Below, in pieces: positions 52,351-64,000 of a stretch of 64,000 nt of DNA. Location of the stretch: assembly GCA_013399695.1 (NCBI GenBank), contig VXAU01001755.1, forward strand, positions 260,852 to 324,851, in the 5' to 3' direction. A model generated the notes under the pieces. The model was not told the DNA's origin and ran no database searches. It was given only the letters and a program-made list of their open reading frames with translations. Each line of letters begins with the position of its first letter. The first letter of the stretch is position 1. Source of the stretch: Formicarius rufipectus. Its lineage: Eukaryota > Chordata > Aves > Passeriformes > Formicariidae. Made by a program: the position numbers and the translations under genes.

Positions 52351-53425
52351 AACTCCATGTAAAATATGAAACAAACAATTGGAAATTTCTTCATCACATC
52401 ACTTAACCTCCAGATCATTTCTAAAAGTTCTGCCTGTCACTTAATCTGCTATAACTCTAGGAGTGCTGCTTCTCCCCCTTCTATATTCCACCCCTCTGTC
52501 TTATACAGACAACTGTATGAAACAAACTCTTCAATTCAAATGTCTGAAGTACTAAGTGGCCTTGAGTAGATCATTGCTAAGATCTGGATGCTACATTTTT
52601 AAATAAAGGACTTAATTTTTTCTCTTTTTCACAATAAGGAAGTGCTGTTATATTCATCATATTTAACCAGCTTATTCAGACCTATAGTGTATACTTACCA
52701 TGTCATTTATAACTCAAGTACTCTGGCATACTTTACTTCAATTTTCTCTTAAAAATACAAAAAATGAAATTAAGGAAAAAAAGTCCACTCATCACACAGA
52801 AAATATAACCGTGTTTTTCAGGTGATCACTTATCAATTCGCTTTAACTCAGATAAAAATTTAGAATTTCTTTCTGACAGAAAGCTTTGGAGGGAAGGAAC
52901 ACTATGTTTAGGCATTTTTCATAATATAAAATTGCTCAGTCACACAGTTCCCACACTCACATAGGCTTTATACTCAGCTATGCTGGGTACAGTCCAATCT
53001 AAACACAGAGACTAACATACTAAAAAAGACACATGTCAAATAAAAGGTACAAACTCTTCTGAACTACTGAATGCTAAAATGCTCATTTATTGAGTAAAGA
53101 CTTTTAATTAGTACAGTCTACATTTTCCACATGTTTAATTGAACATTATTTGCCCAAAAGGTGCTTATTAGTCAGCAAGAATCACTACAAGAAAACAGGA
53201 AGTAACAAAGAAAAACAAAACAATTTCTTCATAGAGAAAATGAATTGGTAATTTATTTGTTGAAGGTGTTGCATGTCCTGCTTACCTGCAATAAAAAATT
53301 AGTCCAGCTCTTCACACGTAAATTAGCAAACAGAGCCATGGAATACGGTAAGTCATAAGACCATTAGAATCACTTTAGTTACAATTTCAAATTATCTCCT
53401 TAAAATAAAATAAAAAATAAAAAAT
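52351..53425. other. No gene seen; AT-rich non-coding DNA up to the gap
   Basis: No 3' LTR of the retrovirus is recognisable. The last 25 bases before the gap are (TAAAA)n low-complexity sequence, the likely cause of the assembly break. Confidence 0.5.
53403..53425. repeat. (TAAAA)n tract at the gap edge
   Basis: Repeated taaaa/taaaaaa units run straight into the run of n. Confidence 0.8.
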
Positions 53426-53836
53426 NNNNNNNNNNNNNNNNNNNNNNNNNNNNNNNNNNNNNNNNNNNNNNNNNNNNNNNNNNNNNNNNNNNNNNNNNNN
53501 NNNNNNNNNNNNNNNNNNNNNNNNNNNNNNNNNNNNNNNNNNNNNNNNNNNNNNNNNNNNNNNNNNNNNNNNNNNNNNNNNNNNNNNNNNNNNNNNNNNN
53601 NNNNNNNNNNNNNNNNNNNNNNNNNNNNNNNNNNNNNNNNNNNNNNNNNNNNNNNNNNNNNNNNNNNNNNNNNNNNNNNNNNNNNNNNNNNNNNNNNNNN
53701 NNNNNNNNNNNNNNNNNNNNNNNNNNNNNNNNNNNNNNNNNNNNNNNNNNNNNNNNNNNNNNNNNNNNNNNNNNNNNNNNNNNNNNNNNNNNNNNNNNNN
53801 NNNNNNNNNNNNNNNNNNNNNNNNNNNNNNNNNNNN
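53426..53836. other. Assembly gap (411 n)
   Basis: Every base is n. The length may be an estimate from the scaffolding and nothing can be said about its content. Confidence 1.
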
Positions 53837-56655
53837 CTTTACTGCAAGAGCTTAGTGGACGTCATCACCAATCTTGGTATTCCATATGAAACTCAATCAA
53901 CTCTGGATAAAAGAAAATAGCACATGGAAAAATTACCCTAACACGTGAAAAGCATGAAAAACCCTAAACAATTAATCATTGATTGTTTGAGGTTTTTTCT
54001 TTTACTGGGAAGAACATGATGCCTGCTGAGTAGGATGTTAAAAACTAAATGTTGGAAATTAAATAGCAATTTTTGTTTACTGAGATATAATTATACTTGC
54101 TGCTCTACAGACTGCAGAATAACTGACAATGAAATGGGAAAAGACATCCAAGAGAACATGAACTTCCCTTACAACAGACTCCCTAAGTGTATTACCTAAC
54201 GTTCCCTTAAATATTAATCTGGTTCATGTATTTCGACCAACTGTTCATACTGATCAAATAGATAAAATTCTGAAGTGCACCACATTGCCTTTGTTTTGTT
54301 GGGGTTTTTTTGTTCTAGCTATCTTCTAGGCATCTGGTGTCTCCTTGATTTGTAAGCAGTGAATATATTTGTAAGGTGCAGTATTGTTCTTCAATAGTTA
54401 TTCAAACAGCAACTCTTCATTTATGCTGGAAAGCTGAAATACTATATTCAGAACTCTCATTTTCTAAATTCCTCTGCGTTTCTTTTCCAGTTGCTCTTTG
54501 CAGACACTTAAATCTGTCTCTTTTTTCTCTCTCCCTCTCTCAGTGTTCCACCAAGGTCTCTATCAGCAAAAGACTATTTTCCCCGACCTCTCATGGATCA
54601 GATCCTGACTCTGTCCCTTTGTTTTTTCCAGCATGTTCACTGTCTGTCTGTAACGGTTTATGTGATCTTGAAAGATTTTCAGTTCTAAGCATAAGTGGGA
54701 GCAGTGCAGCTCCTTTTAATGGCATGAAGGTTACTGAATAATCGTATACCAGTCATCCATCTTCCAGAGCTCTAATCAGAAAGCGATGCATAAAAGGCTA
54801 ACATTTTATGGGTTTTACTGACCTGATGAAACATTTTAAAAATGAGTGCACTCTTTCTGAAGTCAAGAGGGCATCAGCTCAAATTAACTATGTGTTTAAG
54901 GACCCTGATTCATCAGACTTTCCAGTACTTCATTTGCAAGCCAAATTGCAGAGTGTACCTTTGCTCTAACGTCAGTCTTCTAGCATTAGAAAAATCAGGG
55001 TGGAAATCTTGAAGTGATTAAATGTCAGTGTAATGAATTTCATATACTGAGAGGCAAAAATGCCAAGGAGTCCAAGTTTTAATAAGTGCTCCGTAACAGG
55101 AGTGAAGAAGGCTGATGACAAAATTCATGCTGCAATCAATTAATTAAAAAGAAAATTCTACTAGCACAGCTTGAGTAGGCAAACATTTTTGCTTCCATGG
55201 TAAGTACAATTGAAAGTACAAAGGAAACCAGGACTGACATATCTCTTCTGGTAATGAGCATTTAAACCCTGTGGGCAGATGAAAGGTCAAAGACTACAAA
55301 GTCTCTAAATGTGTCTTGCTCATGCATTTTTCCCATCTAAAGCATGAATTTTTTAATTCAGACTTTGAGTTGACCTGCTATTCCATAGGAATGAACATGC
55401 ATGTGTATATTGAATGCTTAGAATAAATCATACAAATTTTTGCTGCTAATTCACCGCGTTATAAGACAGACTCTTAGCTAGTCAATGAGAGACAACAAAA
55501 ATAGGAGTCCCTAGCACTTTCAGTAGTCTCTGCTGTCTGTGCCATTACCCAAATATAGTTACTACCTCAGTACTTTTGCTAGTCTAGGTCATGGAGAGCT
55601 AACAACAGAATAAGTGTCTTAATAGAAGCTTCTTTTATTCTTTGTTGTCATAGACATGACATGATCAAAAAAATGATAGAATGCTGTTCCTGGCCTGCTA
55701 TATAATTTTTCCATATCTTATACTTTCTCAATTATAAAATCATTGTATATATATGAGAATGACACAGCTCACTCAAATTCAGGGATATATTTTACCATTA
55801 ACTTTCTCAGTGTGAGATCTTCTCAACCACATAGCCAATCTTTTCATAGAAGTTTTACATTAATATAATTTAACTGAGGACATACTGCAGCTACTCCTCT
55901 TTACATTTTGAGTGAGGGAGTTAAAATCAGAGAATCAGCCTCTGTTCATAATCAAATACGAATAAATCCAAACTAGAACAAAAGCAGCACTTTAATAAAT
56001 AAAATCACTAAGGCCCACGACCTCCTTTCTGCATAAATCCAAGTGAAAAAATCCTAAAAGGATTTGCTTCTTTCTTTCCTGTGGATTTTTTTTTTCCTTT
56101 TTAATGCCTGTTCTATTTAAGTTCTTTCACAAAGTCACTAGAAGCACAAAGTAGTCTTTACAAGGCTTCTGCACCATTTTTACTGACAAACCTGGGGAGA
56201 CAATATATTAGGATAGACTGAGTGAAATAAAAGTCCCAAAATCTCTGTTTATTTGCTGAGTGACTGATTCTGCTCAATATTTCATGAAAATAAAAAAGGG
56301 AATGATTAATAGCACTATCAACTACTCACAGTGTAATAAGGATATACCTCAATAATGGCTTCTTTTAACTGTTCTGTTTCCCCCTCTTTTATTCAACTAG
56401 GACTATAACTATCTGTCAGTTAACATTGCCCACAAAATAGAGTCCTCTGTGACTGAAGGCAGGCAAAGGAACAAGGCACTAAGCAGCATGCAAAAATCTT
56501 AGAATGCCCACTCTACTCCTGCTGCTTCCATGCCTTAGGTTTACGAACAGTTTCTCATCATTAGAAGAGCAATTGAAACTGTCATAATGAAAATCATGCC
56601 TGAAATTACTACTTCTTCCTGTTATAAATTCTCTGTTGAACTCCAGGTAGCTGTC
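53837..56655. other. No gene seen; AT-rich non-coding DNA
   Basis: A 121-codon plus-strand frame at 54,376-54,741 lacks any recognisable domain or upstream signals. Nothing else is seen. Confidence 0.5.
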
Positions 56656-56780
56656 TTTGGGTTTTGGTGCGTTTTTTTTGTTGTTTGTTTGTTTGGGGTT
56701 TTTTTGTTTTGTTTGGGGTTTTTTTTGTTTTGGTTTTTTTTGTTTGTTTGGGGTTTTGTTGTTGTTGTTGTTTGCTTTTT
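56656..56780. repeat. T/G-rich low-complexity tract with GGGG runs
   Basis: About 125 bases of T-runs with G or GGGG interruptions; GGGG occurs near 56,695, 56,715 and 56,750 within repeated tgtttgggg units. It produces artefact open frames rich in F/V/W on one strand and in K/N/P/T on the other. Confidence 0.9.
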
Positions 56781-57766
56781 TAATGTATGACTGTTTTGGT
56801 GAAGCTTGGACATTTGTCAATGATAATCACACATAGTGACCATGGATCCTCCCATGATGGCAGACAACACACACTCACCTGAATTATGGCTGATCTTCAG
56901 AGTACCACTGGCAGCATTTCAACAAATTAAGCTTTTCTAGTTCCCTTCCCTGGTTTGCTTTTTCACAAAATCCATCTGGTAAATACCCTATAACCTGAGA
57001 TTTCCAACTGTTGTAAATATCTCACTGTTGGAATATGGACTACAATTCATTGGCTTCATACCAAAAGTTATAGCATTTTAGAGAATCTCATTTTTCATTT
57101 TAAAAACTGAGGAACATTCAATCTAAAAACAAGTGAAATTCAACAGTTACATCCAAAACAAGCAGATGAAAACCAAAGTTCCTATGAGCTCCTTTATGCC
57201 TTTAGATTTTCCATATTTCATCTGCAAGTATACAGCCAGCCACAAGGTACATTGTCTTCTACAGGTCTAATATTAAGAAAACATAGCCATCTAGATTTCA
57301 AATACCTTTGCTTCTAATTCCTTTCCATTTTTCTTAATCAACTAACAAACAAGGAAGTTAAAAACCCACTACAATTCACTGGATTGATATAATCAATGTA
57401 TTTCAATATACTGAAAGACTAGGAAGAACAGGAATGAGAAACCACCAGCAACTGAGATACATGCTTTTTACTTCAAAGATTTTAGTATTTGGCTTAAGCA
57501 TAATATCATCCTTGGACACTCTGGAAAAGATTTTACAAGGGGAAAATTATCCCTAAATTTCAGATAGTAAGTTAAAATCACATAGGGCATGGGTACAGTA
57601 ATTTGCCAAAAAGTTCACAGCAGGTCAGTGAAGAGAGCTTTGTTAAAGAGAAGTATTAAGTAAAACGTGTGTACAGGATTGCACTCATACTTTTACTCAT
57701 CTCCCCTCACATATATTAATAGTAGTCAGTAAAACTGAGGTAGTTATTGCTAAAAATTTACAAATT
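56781..57766. other. No gene seen; AT-rich non-coding DNA
   Basis: No element or open frame of note. Confidence 0.55.
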
Positions 57767-57930
57767 TCACAGAATCACAGAATATGCTGACTTGGAAAGG
57801 ATCCACAAGGATCATTGAGTCCAACTCCTGGCCCTAAACAGGATCATCCCCAGAAGTCAGCCAGACATTACTGTCAAAACACTTCTTGAATTCTGTCAGA
57901 CTTGGTGCTGTGACCACTTCCCAGAAGAAG
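57767..57930 (-). mobile_element. CR1 LINE 3' end fragment, different subfamily
   Basis: The segment starts with tcacagaatcacagaat (reverse complement of the CR1 octamer tail), then gacttggaaaggatccac, aaggatcattgagtcc, aactcctggccct and tgtcagacttggtgctgtg with accacttccc. The text differs from the 37.7 kb copy and matches the younger CR1 type that I associate with neoavian birds. It lies on the minus strand and is cut off at its 5' side around 57,930. Confidence 0.9.
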
Positions 57931-60770
57931 TTTATTACTAATTTATTATTATCTCTAGGCTGAACTAATTTATTTCTAATAAATACAGTCCACAACTTGT
58001 AATGAGCTGTTGAAACAGAAGAATAATATTTCCCAGTTCTGCCTTCTTGCTTTTTTGTTAACTCCTGTGTCAGGGGACTGCTGAGTACAAAAGGCTAATA
58101 ATTTTGTAGTCAGTGGTGACTGAGGTGAGAAGCTGGAGTGAAGTTTTCTATATATCCTTTGTCATAGCACTTTATCATAAAGTGCTATCTTTACTCTCTT
58201 TTTCATGGTCAGACTGACACGTTTGATAGGAAAAACTAATTAGACAGGGGGATTATTCAGGATTTTTAATGTTCGAGTATCAGTACTTTCTAATATGGGA
58301 AACTGTAAAATGTCAGACATCTGGTTCAGAAACAGACACTGTGGTAGAGTAAAGCACTGCAGCATGGAAAAAAAAAAATGTCACAGAAAAAAACCAACCT
58401 GATGCAACCCATGAGCACACATGAAACAAGCTGTTTCACACATGAAAGTTGCTGTTTAAGTACATGGGCAAAAGCTTCCATTTTAATATTGAAATGTCCT
58501 TGACCTGGTGCATCAGCATGTTCAGAATGTAGTTAGCATGACTGCAGGTTTGAGATTTTAACAGTTTAAATAAAATTTGGATACGAGTTTAATCCGCCAG
58601 AGATATAACATATGTTACAAACACAAATTAGGTCATAGAGCTCCAAAATCTGTTTTACTAGCTTCAGCATTCCTATTTGTTATCATAGCAAACACCCTCC
58701 ATTCAACTCCAAAGGAACCTGGGAGATGTAGGTTTCCTCTGAGCAATGAGTGATCTTTATTAACCAAGTAGCACACTCTAAGTTTCTGGAACCAAAAGAA
58801 CAAAGGATGCCGTACTCTTGATGTGTGCTGGGAACTCTACCTGTCTCTATTGCACAAGATATCATCCCCTTCTTCTCTTCCGTTGTGTTTAGGAGAATGG
58901 GTTTCTTTGCACCAAGTTCTTTCTGTGCCTTTTTTACCATCTGTAGATCTCTCTCCTACATCAGGCTTTAGCTGCTAATGTTAAAAGGTGTGAGCTCCTG
59001 CTGTACTTCTAGAATATCTGCAGATACACATCTGTCAGATGACACTGATAGCCCCTGGCATTATGAAGCAAACTTGTCCCTGTTACCATCACCTCTTAGG
59101 CCATGGCCACAACCCAAGCCAAGTCATCAAAGATCAACTATTTAAAAGGCATACACAAGCACAGATCATTTTCTTTGAAACAGGCATACAAGTACTCATA
59201 CTAACTGTTCAACTAGTAGCACAAAACAACCTCTGACAGACAGACATGCTCATCAGAATAATTTCTTCTCCTGTCACAGCTGACACACTCATTTGTCCCA
59301 GAAAACGGTAGATCACAATTCAAAACTGAGCTGATAATGAGAGATGCACATATTTCTAATAAAAATGCAATTATTATCTATTTCTTCTGCAGTAATGTGC
59401 CTTTCTCCATTCCGAACAGTCATACTTCCAAGGTCAGTAATTTGGCACATCCAAAGCAGCACTGAGAAAGGAATATAGCTATTTAGTCTCCATTCTGCCA
59501 TTCTTACCCACTGATAACATTTTTTCATTTTTGTGAAGCCTGTTTACAGAGAGAGACGTTATGAATGCTTAGTAAAAGGCAGAAGCCAGTCTTCCCACTA
59601 GTTTTAGAGAACATTATATCTGAACATTCTTATCAGCTGGAAAACCAAACAAATTAAAAACATTACTGAATAAATTATCAACAGATGATAAGTGAATAAG
59701 GTGTATACATACCATCCAGACAGACATGATTGCTTATGTACTGGGAGAGAGGAGAACAGGTGAAGCCCAAAACAGATTTAAGATACACTAACCTTGAACT
59801 TGTTCCTTCTGAGTCTGTTGATACTGAGAAAGCGACCTGGGATCTCAGCAGAAGAGCAAAAAGGCAGGTCTTCTCTTTGCAATAACTACGTATTAGCAAT
59901 GATTGGTTTCAAATGAGAAGTTAAATGTCCAGCTCCTAAAGGTACCTTAAAACTCCAGTCATCATTTGATCATTTCCTGGGCAGAAGGGGAGAAGAAAAG
60001 GTGTAAAGATCATGTTGCTGAGGCAAAGTCCTTCAGTTGGCCAAGAGGGGACCACACAAGACAGGACCACACAGAAGCCAAGTCCAGTGTAGCTCCCTTT
60101 CACAACTGTGATGCTATCAGCTGTATGTGAAACCACAAACACAGCCTGACATGATCACCAGTCTCCCAGAGGCCTTGACATGGGTTTTCAGAGATCACCT
60201 ATATTGCTGTTAAGGGTTGTGGAGTGGTGTTTATTGCTGCTGTGGCTTCAGGCAAATGAATTTGGTGCTTCCACATATAACTGAACTGATCAAAGGGTGC
60301 AAACATTCATGTGCTGAACTTAACTGTGGTCATCAGTCCTGTGTTTTCACTAACCATGCATTTCATGGTGGCTTTACTAGGAATCACAGGTTCCCTGTCC
60401 ACTGCTTTTTCCAGAAAACATACTTCTATTAGCTGAAATCCCAAGCAAGATCCATTCCCACAGAAGAAATCAGAATCCTAAACACTGATAGAACTGCCTC
60501 TTCCTTCCCACGCATCTAAGCCAATTAGAAGGCATTGTGACCAGCACAATTTCTGCATAGCACAGTTGAATGACAGGTAGCTTGCTGATATTTGCATACT
60601 TGTTGATATGCTTCTCCATCCTGCATGGTTCTTGGAGACTACTTTCTTTAGGATGCTAATATAATTTCATGTCAAAACCTCCTTTCTCTCAGGACAAGTT
60701 ATAGTTTGTTAACTCCTCTTATTTGTTTCTATTATACTGACATTTATCCCTATTATACTATCAGATGAAT

Positions 60771-60812
60771 GCCTTCCTTCTTTCCCCCTTTTCCTTTTTT
60801 TTTTTTTTTCCC
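60771..60812. repeat. Polypyrimidine tract
   Basis: C/T-only sequence with a run of 15 T followed by cccag. It looks like a 3' splice site by itself, but no exon-like open sequence follows. Confidence 0.7.
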
Positions 60813-61290
60813 AGAATGTATTTTATAATTACAGATAAATAACTTTCCCAAACTAGAATGCATTTTCCTCAAGAGAACTCGAATAAATAGTTGTTTACAC
60901 TTCAGCTCTCTAATGTGCTGTTCTAAAGAATGACTACTTATTTTATTGTTGAGTTGAATGAGAGACTAAGGTTTGTGGTTTAGACAGCAGTTTTTTCAAA
61001 GCAAACTTACATTGCTAATTTCGACTGGAATTGGAAAAAACCAACATACCATGCAGAATTCAGCTGGAGTATCACTTCTTTCAATTCAGCTTTATTAAGC
61101 AAAAATGAAGTATCAATTTATTTTTAGGCTGCATTTCATATATAAATTGTAAGCAAGCAAATAAATTAACATGAATTTATTTCACTTTTATTTTTTGCTA
61201 GCTTACCTTATTCTGATAGTGCATTCATATAAATCAGTAACAAATTCACTCATCCCAGAGGTCAATGATATTTTTGGTACTAACATTTAA

Positions 61291-61336
61291 TTTTTTTTTG
61301 GGGGGTGGGGGGTTTTTTGTTTATTTGTTTGTTTTT
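61291..61336. repeat. T-run / paired G-runs / T-rich tract
   Basis: Nine T, six G, one T, six G, then T-rich sequence with ttatttgtttgttttt. Confidence 0.85.
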
Positions 61337-61544
61337 AAATCAAGGAAAGTTTCATTCTTAGCTGTACCAAATATTAGGGTTACAAGTTTTAAGTAAGAAG
61401 AACCTCAAGACATTAGAATTGCCTGAAAACTGAGGTTCCTTGTAGTGCTTGGAGGACTAATTCACTCACACTCCTGTCCTATGGCTAAATTGAACACTAT
61501 AATCATTCTTATTTTAAATTGCTTTTTATGTCATTCCCTCTGTG

Positions 61545-61577
61545 TGGTGGTTTTCACCCAGGGTTCACCCAAAGAAA
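61545..61577 (-). mobile_element. Short fragment resembling the end of the 2.3-3.1 kb LTR
   Basis: The string tgtggtggttttcaccc followed by agggttcacccaaag is close to the reverse complement of the last 32 bases of the LTR ending at 3,074 (ggtggacaccaggtgaaaac and cgccaca). Similarity stops after about 33 bases, so only the LTR terminus, or an element sharing that end, is present. Confidence 0.4.
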
Positions 61578-64000
61578 ATGTATGTTGCTGGTGGTGAGAA
61601 TCACTGGGGGTGTTCACCTTTATTTGCATCAAAAGATGTCTTTCAGTGTCCTCTTGTCTAATGAGAAATATTGAATCAGACAATCAACAATATTCACAGA
61701 ATTACATTAACATGTGATGAAGTCTGCTTCCCAGTACAGAAATCAGCAAAGTAGAATATACAGTGAAATCTGTGTGGTTTTGAGTTTTGTTTGGTTTTTG
61801 GTTTTTTGTTTTGTTTTGTTTTGTTTTTTTTTTTTTAACTGAAGCTACCAAAGATTCAGAAATTCTTTTTATTCTGGATTTATATTCTTCTCTCTGCACA
61901 AAACTGTGTGATTTATCAAATGTGATGTACATGGTTTGATTATTAAGACCTAGATGAGGTGTTATCCTAAGCCGTCATTTGTAACCAAGATTACAAAAAC
62001 ATATGCAAGAAAAAGAAATTCTGAGAACTTCAAGATTTCAATGACTAAATACTAATTTACCTCTCTCACAGAGGATTAATATTTTTTTTAAAGTTCTTTA
62101 AATTAGAATTATTACTTTTTGATAGGATATTGTTTACAATAGACATCATATCCAGGAAAATCATAACAAAGCACTGATAATTACTCTTTTTGTCCATAGA
62201 AGTAACTCCTGTCTTAAAAATCAACATGGTAAAGAAGGTAAAAATCAAAAGCGAATTCATACAGTGGTGTACAGTAAGTCCCATATATTTGAATTCATAT
62301 CTTTATTTCAGTCCAACGTCAACCATTTGCTCTGGAAAAAATTGAATTTCTGAAGAAAGCAAAAACTTTAAAAAGCGTTGAGCTTCACAAAATTCTGTCC
62401 AGTGGGTATAGCAAAAAACTATATTATATATTTGGAGATAAGTAATGCATAAGAAGTCTGGTAATAAGAAGTCCTTATCTTAGCCACCTTTTTTTTTTAC
62501 ACCTTTTGAATTTTTTCATGTCTGATCCTATATGTAATTCACCAGTAAAGAAAAACACTCTGCATAAATAGAGTTGGTAAATATTGATGTTCCTCCAACA
62601 GGATAAAGTGAAATATCACCTGTATGCATCTTGGATTGACTTTTTTAGAAGAGCTACTAAAGTGCAAATTGTAATTTTTTACGAATTATACATACAAGGG
62701 TAGAAGGAAAAATATACAACATCCATTAAGAAAAAAGCCTGCACATACCTTTAAACAATGTGCTGTGTCTTAGTTTTCTTGTAGTTGTCACTTCCTTCTA
62801 TATAAGAAACGTAGGTTAAGATCAGATCACTTATATGTTTAACTTTGGATTTCAGTGTCACAGAGGGAACTATAACTCATATAACTCAATTAAAGGAAGA
62901 AACACCTTCAGTACTCAGTTTCCTTTCTTTAAAACCTCAATAGGTGAATGGCAGTATTGTTTCAATTTTCATTGGGAGATAAAATGATCCAGTCATTAGA
63001 ACTCAGGCTGCACCCCAAAACTTTCAGTTAAAGACATACCTTAATTTATACCACATTCCCTCATACATAAGTAGTGGTAGAGGCTCCTTGTAAAAGGTCT
63101 TGTAGGTTCCCACTGGAAGTCTCATCACTCAATCTTTTCAAAACCAGCCTGAACAAAGCCTCAGAGAACATAAGAGAAAATGCAGTGTCATTGAAAAAGG
63201 AACGTACAAGATTGCACAAAAATAAGAATTTTTCTCTGTCTGGCCCTGATCCAAAAAAACTCAATATGAACAGATCTAGACTTTTAAATCAATGTCAGAA
63301 TTAAATTCTGTTCATCAGATTCCTAAGAAAGGTGCATAAATACTGCAAATTAACATCACTATGTGCATAGGTTCTAAAAGATTTATAGAATTGCAGTACG
63401 ATTTTTGAAAATTGCTGGTATAAAATACAGGCTATTCTAAGAAACTTTAAGTGATTTTTTAATTTTTTATCCCCTTAGGCATAAATTGTATGCTTTTAAG
63501 ATAGTACCAAGTATAGGAATAGGGGAAAGCTGGGAGAAGGTAGCTGACAAAAAGTGACAGAGAAAGTATTTTAAAGGTCAGTGAAAATTAAATCTGCATT
63601 AAAGTTACAGCAAAATGTACTCCAGCTTATCTGGTTATGGAAACCTTCTAATGAGTTTGTATCAAATGACAAGATCTTTGCAATAAACCTAAAATAGAAA
63701 TGTAACTTTTTAAGTCTTCTGAGAAATGCTTTAGTTCTCAGAGTAATTTTAAAGAGATCACAAATTATTTTGCACTTTATTCCTTGTGAGTGGAAACAAG
63801 TGAACATCACCATTAGATCTGCTTCCCAAACAGATGAATGTGTAAACACATTAAAATCCATTTTGCTTTCACTGTCAAGCACATGACTTTGACACTCACT
63901 TTTTGCAAACTCCCATGACAATAAAATGTAATCACATAACTCTGCATGGAAAATTAACAAAAAGGCAACACACAGAAAAATTATATAATTTAAAAATATG
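61578..64000. other. No gene seen; AT-rich non-coding DNA
   Basis: Contains the T/G-rich tract at 61,774-61,837. A 129-codon minus-strand frame at 63,571-63,960 near the window edge has no recognisable domain; an exon cannot be excluded but nothing supports one. Confidence 0.5.
61774..61837. repeat. (TTTTG)n low-complexity tract
   Basis: Repeated ttttg and ttttgttttg units ending in a run of about 13 T. Confidence 0.85.

Larger units (their letters stand above)
57931..61544. other. No gene seen; AT-rich non-coding DNA
   Basis: Contains a pyrimidine-rich tract at 60,771-60,812 and a G-run pair at 61,300-61,312. Open frames are at most 85 codons without domains. Confidence 0.5.

Noticed and set aside
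56479..56820. Opposed open frames rich in F/V/W or K/N/P/T
   Set aside because: They are translations of the T/G-rich low-complexity tract.
60771..60830. Possible 3' splice site (long T-run then cccag)
   Set aside because: The sequence that follows is AT-rich with early stops and no exon-like reading frame.
1..64000. CRISPR arrays, tRNA, rRNA, operons or a defence-type system
   Set aside because: No regularly spaced direct repeats, cloverleaf-forming sequences or clustered prokaryote-like genes were seen; the window is vertebrate non-coding DNA.

Overview
This window looks like nuclear DNA from a bird. It is AT-rich, it carries several CR1 retrotransposon fragments with avian-style 3' ends, and it holds at least three families of avian-type endogenous retrovirus LTRs. 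The CR1 and LTR identities come from recognising the sequence, not from a search. The exact species cannot be fixed; the 57.8 kb CR1 and the LTR set suggest a neoavian bird, possibly a songbird.

I found no convincing protein-coding exon, tRNA, rRNA or CRISPR array. Apart from transposon-derived stretches, the open frames on both strands are short, of low-complexity composition, and show no recognisable domain. The window is best read as intergenic DNA or the inside of a very large intron. No host gene can be named.

Layout: 1-8.7 kb is AT-rich non-coding DNA with an LTR fragment (0.8 kb), a GC-rich LTR on the plus strand (2.25-3.07 kb) and an AT palindrome (5.4 kb). 8.7-18.1 kb has a probable LTR piece (8.7-9.0 kb) and two minus-strand CR1 fragments (13.0 and 15.8 kb). 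At 18.1 kb sits a clean solo LTR with a perfect 6-bp target-site duplication. 18.5-43.6 kb is mostly unassigned, with a GC-rich island (23.6-24.0 kb), a plus-strand CR1 fragment (26.8 kb) and a short minus-strand CR1 tail (37.7 kb). 43.6-52.4 kb is the transposon-dense part: a minus-strand LTR, a very old CR1/L3-like LINE, and a decayed endogenous retrovirus on the plus strand with gag-like, protease, reverse transcriptase, RNase H-like and env-like remnants. 52.4-64 kb contains an assembly gap (53,426-53,836), a CR1 fragment (57.8 kb), T/G-rich low-complexity tracts and an LTR-end fragment (61.5 kb).

The genes do not form a working system. Every coding trace is a retroelement relic. In the retrovirus the protease active-site box and two reverse transcriptase catalytic motifs are lost, and the frame is shifted several times. 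I saw no evidence of a new biological system; the points most worth checking are the solo LTR, the internally deleted retrovirus, the LINE/ERV nest and the GC-rich island.
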